From Torreya grandis (Eukaryota > Streptophyta > Pinopsida > Cupressales > Taxaceae), in NCBI GenBank assembly GCA_037957365.1, contig JARHVA010001473.1:1798501-1862500 (forward strand): a stretch of DNA of 64,000 nt, in the 5' to 3' direction. Position 1 is the stretch's first letter. Every line of letters begins with the position of its first letter. Shown piece by piece: positions 45,225 to 55,839 of the stretch. The position numbers were made by a program, and so were the translations under genes. A model generated the notes under the pieces. The model had not been told where the DNA came from and did not search any database. It worked only from the letters and a program-made list of their open reading frames with translations.

Positions 45225-47040
45225 AAAATGAAATGGCCATCCCTTCACGAATGGGTAGATAATGATGGTGTGAGAATCTAGAGTGACAAACTAGAACCTG
45301 TGTGTTATATGATAACTAATAATTGATGTGTACCATAAAAAAATTCATTCTAACATGATATCACACAAACATGTAAACTATATCAAACACATGAAATGAT
45401 AATGTTTAACTATAAACATTACTTTGGCCAAAATTTTCAAATAGTTGATCTCTAGGATTAGTCAATTTTATACACACCACTCAATCGAATTACACCTCAT
45501 CTTTCATTGATGGTGCTAATTAAGCCATTGGAATTCATCCACTACTTATTTACTATCATAAATGTAAGATTTGGTGAATTATATAATGATATTAAAAAAC
45601 CAACAAATTCAAGCTAAATATTCCCTATTATCAAATATAAAAATATGCTAGGTATGTAAATATCAAATACATAAATTTAGTCCATCATATGTAATGCAAT
45701 GAATTTAATATTTATCTTAGTCATTACAGAATAATAAATAGAATCATAAACAATCCTCAATATATACATACCATCTAGGTAAGAATCATATCTAGACTAC
45801 AAGTTACTAAATAACAATATGTAACTTGAAATGTTATTTCATCCAAGAAATAAAACATTAACCATAGCTTATTTATTTGTTTATATTCCATAAAATAACA
45901 ATAAACAAATCATATAAAAAAAACTTAATATGATATTTATTTAAATATTTAAAATACCTTATATATATAAATATTTTCCTCAAAATAGTCATACACACTC
46001 AAAGCTCAGCCAAGATCATCTAAATACACCCATATATATTTGATATACCTTACTATATTTTAAGTATTAAACTGAGTGTACACACACACACACACATGTA
46101 GATTTGATCTAAGTCTTAATCTACATGTATATCGTATATGTATATCTTAAACATATACTCAATTATTTATATTAAATGAACCACTAATATAATCATTTAA
46201 TTGTATATGCATTGTAAATATGTTATACTCTATATAGACTTAATATTTTATCCACAATCTTTATGAGTATCATGTATATAAGCAAACGCCTATACTTAGA
46301 TTATCTAAGAAAGAATTCATTTGTTAATTTCAACCTAAGATAACTAGAATGTTTCAATATGGAATTAAACAACAACCTTCACTGAAGTATTTAAAAGCAC
46401 ATCTAATAAATAAATGTACACTATTATAAACTAGCTAACTTAAGATTGTTACTAATATAATTTTGTAATTCCAAACAATTCCAAATTTAATGTTTCGACT
46501 AAGTAAACCTAGAATATTATTCAAATATCAATTCAAACTCAACCAAAATAGGCTTTATCAATTCTATGGATTCAATATATAATAACAACATAATTTGATG
46601 CCTTTAACTTTCTCATTCACACATCAATCTGAGTTTATACATATAAATCCCAAAATATTGGCAAGCAATTTTACACAGTCATATAATTAAACTAAGATCC
46701 CTAATCTACACAATATGCTTCAAATCAAATAAAGATGTTGTCTCTAACTCATTTATGTGTATGTACGTACATATGTATGTATGTATTTTAGATTGTTATC
46801 CACAGCCAAATACAAATATTCTCCACTTATATATCTAACATACTCAATTGTATGTTCGACTCAATCTTCAGGTTTAATATTTATATATGTTGAGGATATA
46901 AAATTTGTATAATAGAACTGTCTTCTATAAAACTTAATACCTCATAAACAAAAGTCTCAATCATCCTTAAATTAATTTTAGTTACTATAAATATATAAAT
47001 ACATTGGTATGTATATATAACCCAAGTCACCAAAGTCTTA

Positions 47041-47426
47041 CATGGTGTTTGTACATACCCCTGTATATGTATATGTATTATCATTTTGATATACACATTA
47101 ATGGAACAAACCAAAATTATTTACTTTTTTAAATGGATTATGCATAGTAAAATCTGAAAAAGGGTCTATCTTATCGACTAGGCATGTGTATATATTCAAA
47201 TAACAAGAAATACTATATATATATATATATATACATGGTATTTGTACATACCCCTGTATATGTATATGTATTATCATTTTGATATACACATTAATGGAAC
47301 CAACCGAAATTATTTACTTTGTTAAATGGATTTTACATAGTAAAATCTAAAAAAGAGTCTATCTTATCGACTAGGCATGTGTATATATTCAAATAACAAG
47401 AAATACTATATATATATATATATATC
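47041..47426. repeat. 193-bp tandem duplication ending in TA runs
   Basis: CATGGTGTTTGTACATACCC at 47041 and CATGGTATTTGTACATACCC at 47234 start two nearly identical units containing TGGAACCAACCGAAATTATT-like text and ATCTTATCGACTAGGCATG, each ending in a short TA run. The identity is high, so it is recent relative to nearby decay. The two overlapping minus-strand frames here arise from the repeat. Confidence 0.9.
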
Positions 47427-47609
47427 TTCAAGTTTTATTTGACCCTATAACACTCAGTATTATTCTTTAAGGTAGAACAATTAAAACCCTAGAATTTTTA
47501 CTCAAGAACTAGGGATAAATTTCACTTAAGATAATACACAAATTTTAATCCTCTCATCTCAAAATTATTTTAAAGATTAAAGCTTTACATGATCCAATTC
47601 ATTTTAGGC

Positions 47610-49101
47610 TAATGAGTCTGCACTATGAATCACTATAACCATGATATATCATCTTTCACAGTCATTAATATGGCATTTGAGTTAAGCATAACATTTAGTC
47701 TTAGGGATTATAACTAGCCTAAGGATTAATATGAATGTTTTTGTCTCTTTAAGCTTATGTGAGTCTGAGTTAGCATTCTTTACATAATGTTATAACTATT
47801 TGCATGTTTAGTCCTCCATTTTTGATATGTACAGGTATTATAGCATCTAAATGAGAGTTTTAATATGATCTCATGAATACAAGGAAGTATTGTGACCATG
47901 AAATGATCATTCAAGTAAAGTTATAGATTGTGTCAAAAAATTTATGAACCTTGATAGATAGTTATGGATTATGACAGCCAAGCTACGTATTTTGATAGTC
48001 GTACTATGAACTTATATAATTCACTATGAACTCATCCACAACATGTTCCAAGGCATTCTAAAATTTCCTTCAGTTATTCCATGATGATCTAAGACTCCTC
48101 TGGATACTTTTTATTTTTACATATGTCTATGTATAGAATTATATTCATGTGTAGCTTTTCATTTATAGAAGCTAGTATATATAGGTTCTAACTTTAGATA
48201 AGATGATATGAAACATTGTATATAAGATTTGGTAACCAGATATGGTTGGAATAAGTAGTATTAAATCCCATGAGGATCTTCCCAACCATGTGTGGATCTT
48301 ATTGCAATGTTCCTCTCTATTTTGGCCATATATACCAACCTTTATGAATATCATCTTATTTAGTTATTTAATTTGCTACCTAGTATTTAGGACAATTAGT
48401 TTCTTTCATATCCAATAAAAAATATCCCTTCTTGATCTGCAAAGGTGTGTGAAACATTATAATAATTGTCATTTTTTAATACAAAAAGATTTTATGGAAG
48501 AGAATACTCTTTCATTTCATTGTGTTAGTCAAGATAGCTTTCTAAGGACTAAATTATTTTGACCCTGAATCCAAGGGTGAGCAAGGGCCCACTCCCCAAG
48601 GAGACAAAATGTGTGTACTTTTGGTATTTATAATTTGTTTCTTAATTATTTTTAATTAGAATTAATATAAATACTTTGTGCGATTGGATTGATAACTTGC
48701 ATATCAAATAGAGTATTAATGCATGTGTGTACCTTATGATTTAAACAAGCGTTTGTCATTTCTTCAATTTTAGTAATCTTAATTCTAAAACATAGCTTAG
48801 ATTGTGGGTTTGATATTTGATTATAGTGTGTTTACTTTTCAATAGAATTGTGTGATTTATTTTAAATCATTTCATTCAGTTTGGTGTGTTTACTTTTTGA
48901 GCAAGTGTGTTTCTCTCAAGCATTTAGTTAATACATTAGGAACTAATAACTTAAGATAGATCAACTCCAAAACTCCCCCAACCAAAACTATTAGTTGAAT
49001 CTAATAAATATCTTATTATAGATAGCCTTGGACACTAGCCCCAATAATAAATAACACCAACATAGACTGCTTAAATAAATGGATAACAATGACTCCCATC
49101 A
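47610..49101 (+). mobile_element. 5' LTR of the Athila-like element
   Basis: The start is set by alignment of TAATGAGTCTGCACTATG with TGATAAGTTCACACTATG of the 3' LTR. The end is set by CATCA followed by TTTT and the primer site. It carries TGTATATAAG (48218-48227) as a likely TATA box and CCAATAAAA (about 48411) as a likely polyadenylation signal, both kept in the 3' LTR. Only 47610-48606 can be checked against the 3' LTR, so the last 495 bp rest on the primer-site position. Confidence 0.7.
48218..48227 (+). promoter_or_regulatory. TATA-like box, Athila-like 5' LTR
   Basis: TGTATATAAG is conserved at 59378-59387 in the 3' LTR, about 190 bp before an AATAAA-type signal in both. It is a predicted promoter. 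Confidence 0.5.
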
Positions 49102-49105
49102 TTTT

Positions 49106-49123
49106 TGGCATCATTGTTGGGGA
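49106..49123 (+). other. Degenerate tRNA-Asp-type primer-binding site
   Basis: TGGCATCATTGTTGGGGA differs from the usual Athila-type site TGGCGCCGTTGCCGGGGA at five positions, all transitions (three C-to-T and two G-to-A). The preceding ATCATTTT resembles the usual short gap between LTR end and primer site. Confidence 0.7.
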
Positions 49124-49214
49124 ATTATTATAAGGTGTTAGTAAGGTAAACTCTTAAGCTAAAAGTTAAAAAAATAAAAATATAATAAATTACTCTCTTT
49201 TTAAATATAGGTAT

Positions 49215-50860
49215 ATGAGTAAGCAAAGGGATTCATAAGGAAATTTTATTCTAAAAGATCCTCATCCTTTAGGAGAGAGAATCAATGTATTTTTAGAAAA
49301 GATAAAATTCTTAAAGAAATAAATGAGTCTTTTAGAAGTACATCTCAGGATCTATAGGAATCTTCCTCTACAAAAGTTGAACTTCTAGATAGTAAATAGC
49401 CAGAAGACCTTGAAGGATCTCCTCCTCTCAATAGAGATTTATTTACAATGGGAGAAAATATAGGTCATGTAGAACCTCCTCACAATAATCCCTCTGAGAG
49501 GACTTTCTCTTACCCCATCATCTTTGAGAATGATGATCGAATAATAATGAAAAACATTTCCCCACCAATCTACCTACCTTTAGATTTCTATCCACTAAAG
49601 ACCTAGACTAATTTCTTTTTGAGTTCAAAGTTATCTATCAAACCTATGATTACACTTTAGACAATCAGAAGTTGAAACTCTTTCCCTCTACTTTGAAAGA
49701 AGGAGCAATGAGGTGGTTTATGGACCTAGGAGGAAACTATATCAGCACTTGAAGAGAAATGGAAATAGTATTATTGAATAACTACCAAGATTATTGTAGG
49801 GTCAAGGATAGAAAAGAAGAGTTCTTCAAGATGAAATAAAATGAAGATGAGAACCTTGAAGATTATCTAGACTGGTTTGCTTTTTCCCATAATAGGTATG
49901 GATATGAGCTATTTGAAGAAGTGATCAAAATTATTTTCCTTAAAATATTGGATGATTCCTCAAAGGATTATTTAAATCTCATAAGAAATGGATGTATTAC
50001 CAAACTAGACTTCTAAGATATTATACAATTATGAACCAATTACTTTAGGATAAAACCTAGCAGTAGGAGAGGTAAACTAGGGAAATATAGTGTTGTAAGC
50101 CAACACATAAATGAACTAAAAAATTTCAAAATAGATATACTAGTTCAACTAAACACAATGTTAGATGGATTGCAATATAAATCTAAATCTACCACTTAAC
50201 CACTAGAAATATATTGTCCAAAGTGTAGATTAAAACACTCACACATATATTATCCTCTATATAAATAGAAATATATGGAATATGTGTTGTTCAAGATTAT
50301 GATATAATAAATTTTAGTCACATTCCTACTCTTAAGAACCAGCTCAAATAGAACAAATATACCATAAAAGAAGTAAACTATGTACAAAGGCAAGGAAATG
50401 TCTTCCCACAAAATCAACCACAATAGTTTGGCTCAAGGATTCCTTTTACATAATGGCATGTAATTTCATAAATTTGGGTAGTGTCACCTCAGTGGGGCAA
50501 CTAGGAATGGATTCCATAACCATGGATGATGCCCCAACCTATTAAACAAACTTAGATTCCCAAAGATCATCAGCAACCATGGGTAAATCAACATTGGAAC
50601 CCTGGCCCAAACTATAAACAACAACAAAGAAGGTTTCCATAATAACAAGCATTAATGTCTCTTCAAGGAATGCAAGCACACCCTAAAAATTAAGTAAACT
50701 AACCTCATCTACCTACCCAACTAGTATCAATCCAAATAATAGGTAGGCTTATGTAAATGAAAAAGGTGAAACCATAGGAGTAGGTGTTATTGAATGTGTA
50801 GACATACATCTTAGGTCAAGAAAAACACTGTAAGAACCTCAAATTACCATCATAAAAATT
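49215..50860 (+). pseudogene. Gag of the Athila-like element (degenerate)
   Basis: A plausible start is MSKQRDS at 49215. The conserved capsid core (about 49610-50060) reads FLFEFKVIYQTYDYTLDNQK, LKLFPSTLKEGAMRWFMDLG, NYQDYCRVKDRKEEFFKMK and DENLEDYLDWFAFSHNRYGY. This is the Retrotrans_gag pattern typical of Athila-like Gag. A Cys/His segment YCPKCRLKHSHIYYP near 50210 resembles a zinc knuckle. Downstream to about 50860 is a Gln/Asn/Pro-rich tail. Several stops replace Gln or Trp codons. Confidence 0.82.
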
Positions 50861-51139
50861 CCTCATTAAAAATAAAGTCAATAAAATCAACCAATACAAG
50901 AAGAAGAGTTAAAAGAGAAACTTAAAAAAAATATAGGAAGTCGCCACAACTCTACCTGTTCCCTTTCCAGAATGATTGAAAGAAGTGGAAGACAAAAGGG
51001 AATTTGAATTGATTCAAGAACTTAGAAAACTCAATATAGAAATTCCATTATTTCAAGCCATTAGGGACATTATATAATTCAATCAAGTGATCAAAAAAAA
51101 TCTGTATCAGGACACCTAGAAGGAAAATACAATATCTTA

Positions 51140-51640
51140 ATACTATAAAGGTAGATGGCAATCTTGTTGATTTACTAGTAGGTAAGCTATATTTACCTAA
51201 GTATGGGGACCTAAGGAGTCCTATCATTTATGTAATTATTGGAAATAAAGAGATAACAAATGTATTGGTGGACTTAGGATATGTTATTAATGTAATGACT
51301 ATTGACACCATGAAAAATCTCTCTATAATAGATATTAAACCCACCATCACAATCTTACAAATGGCAGATCATTCCACTACTAAACTCAGAGGGCATCATT
51401 GAGGATATAACATTAACTATAGATTCATGGGATTACCCCAATGATTTTATTATTCTCTCATCTAAAAACAAAAAAATTAGATACCCATTGATCCTAATAA
51501 GGCCTTGGTTAGCAATAGTGGCAGCTCTGATTGATTACAGATCAGGGGATATGATCATCTCAAATGTTCTTAATTCAAAATGCATTTCATTATATCCACC
51601 TGCACAACCATCAATCAATATTGTAAAATAGCTGATGGGT
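51140..51640 (+). pseudogene. Protease of the Athila-like element
   Basis: LYLPKYGDLRSPIIYVIIGN then EITNVLVDLGYVINVMTI matches gypsy protease, with VDLGA-type motif reading VDLGY. After a frameshift near 51390 another frame gives GIIEDITLTIDSWDYPNDFI, YPLILIRPWLAI and ALIDYRSGDMI, the C-terminal half with LGRPWLA-like motif. The catalytic Asp is in VDLG. Confidence 0.82.
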
Positions 51641-52239
51641 AGATCAATTTGAATAAAAATGTGATATTATCTCCTCTTTATCTATGGTCACAATCACTGA
51701 TCATGTGAAATAAATATATGATGAGCTAACAAAAAGTATCATAAATGTTATGGACTTCTATAGTTTAGTTATGGACCTTGTTAGTCCAAATACGAACCTT
51801 GTTAATCTAACTATGAACCTTGACAGAAGATCCTATAAAAAGATAAATTCTTATCCTTTTGAATGTTCATCATTTCCCATCATCTTCCATCATTATGTAT
51901 GACCATAGAAACATCCAACATAGTGTTATGCAATGGGCACATGAATGTCAAAATACTTTATTGATGGTCTTCCATTGTCCTCTAACTGGAGTGATTTCTC
52001 TAAGAGATAAATTTGACAAAGATGATATCACATTCCATATGTTATTTCCACATACCTATTCTCTAAAGTCTATAATGAGTGAATGCAAACAAATATATTC
52101 TTTGCATTCATGCACTAAGCAAATAACAATAACACTAGGGAAGTTACTCAACATAAATAGTTGGTTGATAGATGATTAGGAAGTAAAGGTATTTGATGTA
52201 TTTTAAGAACATAGTAAGGCTTTTACTTTTTAATAATAA

Positions 52240-53580
52240 GACATGAAATGAATCTATCCAAATGTATGCACCTACCATATTTACGTAAATAACATTAAAC
52301 TAGTCAGGAAACCTCAAAGAAGAAGTAATTTTGCTTTAAGAAACATTGTGAAAACTGAGATAGAAAAGTTTCTAGAAGTGGGATTCATTTATCTTATTTT
52401 TGACATCTAATGGGTCTCTCCCTTAGTTATTATTCCTAATAAAAATGGTAAAATTAATATTATACATAGATTATATGGGACTGAACAAATAAACAATGAA
52501 ATATTATTTTCCTTTACCCTTTATTGACCAAGTACATGATAACTTGGCAGGGAAAAGATACTTCTATTTCTTGGATGGTTTTAGTGGATACAATCAAATA
52601 CAAGTGGCACCTGAAGATCAAGATAAAACAACCTTCACTTGTCCATATGGAAAATTTACATATAGGGTATTGCCCTTTGGTTTGTACAATGCACCTGCTA
52701 TTTTCCAATGTGCAGTCTTAGCCATATTTTCAAATTTAACCAATGATTATGTGGAAATCTACATGGATTATTTTACCATTCATGAAGAATATTTTGATGA
52801 TAGTCTAAATAATCTAAGAAAATTAATAAAAATATGTGAAGAACACCATCTATCCTTGAGTCATGAAAAATGTTTGATCATGCTAGAAGAAGGAATAGTT
52901 TTAGTACATCATATTTTTATAAAAGGAATCTAGGTGGATCCAAATAAAATTGAGGTCATTTCAAACTTACCTACCCCTCAAAACCAAACTAATATCAAAA
53001 GCTTCTTAGGCCATGCAAGATATTATAGAAGGTTTATAAAGGATTTCAGCAAAATTATTGCTCCAATGTTTACTTTGTTGACAAAATAAAGTGAGTTTGT
53101 TTGGAGTCTAGATTCTCACTAAGCCTTCGAGACTATTAAGGAGAAAAAAAGTTATGCCCCAGTCTTAAGAGAATGTAATTAGTCACATCCCTTCCATATT
53201 TACACTGATACATCTAATCATGTTATGAGGATATTTCTAGGATAAAAAGATGAAGAAGGATAGATGTACACCATATATTACATTAGCAAGAACATGAATC
53301 CTACTAAGAGAAACTACACAACCACTAAGAAAAAAATACTTATTGTAATTTATGCCATAAACAAGTTTAAACACTATATCACTGGTTACAAAATATTTAT
53401 ATATATTTATCATGAAACTATCTTATATATGTTGAACAAACTAGTGGTAGGAGAAGAATTATAATATGGTTATTACTATTACATGAATTTGACATAACAA
53501 TTATTGATAAACCAAATAAGTTCAATGTGGTTGTTGATTTTCTTTCTAGACTAAACAATGTAGATGAAGAAGAACCTAAA
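52240..53580 (+). pseudogene. RT and RNase H of the Athila-like element
   Basis: The best frame (52496-52933) reads YYFPLPFIDQVHDNLAGKRY, FLDGFSGYNQIQVAPEDQDK, TTFTCPYGKFTYRVLPFGLY and VEIYMDYFTIHEEYFDD. The active site is IYMDY where IFMDD is expected, so the second Asp is Tyr. It continues through SFLGHARYYRRFIKDFSKII and, in RNase H, SHPFHIYTDTSNHVM, YTIYYISKNMNPTKRNYTTT and INKFKHYITGYKIFIY. Several single stops interrupt it. Upstream from 52240 fragments fit the RT entry region. Confidence 0.9.
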
Positions 53581-53789
53581 GAAGACAATTTACCAAATGA
53601 GTAACTATTTGTTGTTGTTTCACAATCACCTTGGTTTGATGATATAGCAAACTTTTTAGTTACAGGGAAGTTTCCTTTTCAGTTCACTAGGAAAGAAAAG
53701 AAACATTTTATTAAATCAATTTCTTGTTTTAAATGGGTTTAAAGGTATATTATTTAAATATGGACCTAATCATGTCTTTTTTAGGTGTG

Positions 53790-54870
53790 TGAAAGATAAT
53801 TAAATTTATTACACCATTCATACTTTCCATGATGAGCCTAGTGGAGGACACTACTTAGTTAAGAAGACAGTGTACAAGATCCTTAGAGTTGGCTAATACT
53901 ATCCAAATCTTCATAACCAAGTAAATAGGTGCATCTAGGAATGTGATCCATATCAAAGAATTGGTAAACCTACACTATCTTTTGAAACGCCCCACCATCC
54001 TCAAGTAGTTTTGGAACCCTTTGAAAAGTGGTGTGTGAACTTTGTTGGGCCCATAGATCCACCTTCTCAAGGGAAGGAGTATTTTTTAGTATGTATAGGT
54101 TATGTGACCAAATGGGATGAAGTACAATCTCTTCCATTTACAAGAAAAGAGGTAGGAGCAAACTTTTTATAATTAAAGATCATGTAGAGATTGGAAGTAC
54201 CTAGAGAGATAGTGTTTAATTTGAGACCCCAGTTCATCTCCAAAATGATTCAAGTATTCACAAAGATCCACCAAGTCAACCATAAAAATTGTTCTCCATA
54301 CCACCCACAAGAAAATGGACAAGTAGAAGTTACCAATATAGAATTAGAGAATATTCTTACCAAGATAGTCAATAGTAGTAGGAAAAATTGGGCAGCCAAG
54401 CTTCTAGAGGTTGTATGGGCATACAACACAATGTGGAATACCACTACTAGTTTTAAACCATATGAATTGGTATTTAATAAGAAACTATTTGTTTCAATTG
54501 AATTTGAGATGTAAACTCTAAGGACTACACTAAAAGTAGGTATTGACTTGGATGAAGCACAAAGAGAAAGAGAATTTTATAACTAAATGAGTTGGATGAA
54601 ATGAGAGAAGAAGTTTTGCAATAAACAGAGATGATGTAGTAGCAAAGGAAATAATGGCATGATTTACACATCAAGGAAATATAATTTAAAGGATACTAGG
54701 CCCTTTTGTATGATTTTAAGTACTAGTACTTTAAAGTCAAATTGAGAACTAGATGGTTAGGACCATTTCAGATAGAAAATATTTTTGATAATGGTTTAGT
54801 ATAATTTATACCTATAGATGGTAATTATAAGACACTCCTAGTCAATAGAAATAGGTTGAAGTTGTAACAA
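53790..54870 (+). pseudogene. Integrase of the Athila-like element
   Basis: The zinc-binding part reads FHDEPSGGHYLVKKTVYKIL and NRCI-ECDPYQRIGKP. The core has WCVNFVGPIDPPSQGKEYFL, where the first Asp is Asn (usual IDFVGP). The second motif reads IVFNLRPQFISKM, with Asn for Asp. YHPQENGQVEVTNIELENIL near 54299 keeps the Glu. AKLLEVVWAYNTMWNTTTSF and PYELVFNKK complete the core. The tail to about 54870 contains a weak GPF-like stretch. It is non-functional. Confidence 0.87.
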
Positions 54871-55839
54871 AAACCTTCTAATAAATAAGAATCATCTAGA
54901 TGGTACAAAATGAGTTTGGCCTCATGGAAGAACTCAAAGCTTCCATGACAATTGATCCTTGATGATAAGATGGTCTTAATAAAGGAAGGGGATTCACCTC
55001 TTCTCTAAAAATCTAAAAAAAAATAAAACTTAATAATTTTCAATAATGAAAATCTTTAGGGATGTTGTCAATAGTCATGAGTAGAAAACCAGCTTGTTGG
55101 TTGATCATGTGTTGTAAAATGAGCCTTGACCAAAAAATCAATAAATGGCTAGTCAGGGGCAAAAAGATTAAAAAAAATTAGAAAAGTAAATTCAAAAATT
55201 TAGGATTAATCATTATCTATGATTGATTTTCCTTGTTCCTAAATCAATAAACATTGATATTGTCTTATTTTGTACCGTTTGTCAAACTAATCTATGCAAT
55301 TTACTTTTGTTAGAATAGGTAAAGAAGGACAAAAAAGGACAACATCATGAGTTTTAGAGGTATAGTATTTATCCTTTTACTAAGGGTTAGCTTTTAAATT
55401 TTTAAATCTACAAATATATGCTCAATATTTGGCAAGTCTCCATAGTTTTATGTGAAGGATGTGAATCTACTACTAGGATATCCCCACATCAATAGGGAAT
55501 ATTTTCAAAAAGTTACCTTTTGATACTTGACTAAAAGCTATGGACTTTATCATGTCAAGTAAAATGCACTTCCATGATGACCTTATCTTTGTCATCACAT
55601 CATAACTCATGTGGACAAGTAATTGATAGAAGGATTGGTGGCATGATGATTAAAAATGGATAAAAAGGTAATAATTATTAATCATTATTAGTTCATGACA
55701 TAATAAGTTTACATTGTCATCATCACATCACATGCTTGGAGAGCTTCAGGCTTTGTTCATAGAACTAAGACAAAAAAGGGTACCATTGATATCACAATCC
55801 ACTTTTACAACCTAGTGAAGTGTCCTTTTCTTTCCTGAG
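54871..55839 (+). other. Spacer between integrase and accessory ORF
   Basis: This has no clear coding. It contains TTCAATAATGAAAATC-like AT-rich text and short frames only. It probably belongs to the element's 3' region. Confidence 0.4.

Larger units (their letters stand above)
44061..47609. other. AT-rich region with simple repeats, no gene seen
   Basis: About 3.5 kb between two gypsy remnants. It contains the (TA)26 tract, an inverted repeat, a short CA run at about 46080-46095 and a 193-bp tandem duplication. Protein frames are short and low-complexity. Confidence 0.5.

Noticed and set aside
46881..47289. Two overlapping minus-strand frames of 63-77 codons
   Set aside because: They are produced by the 193-bp tandem duplication and TA-rich sequence and show only low-complexity Ile/Tyr/His runs.
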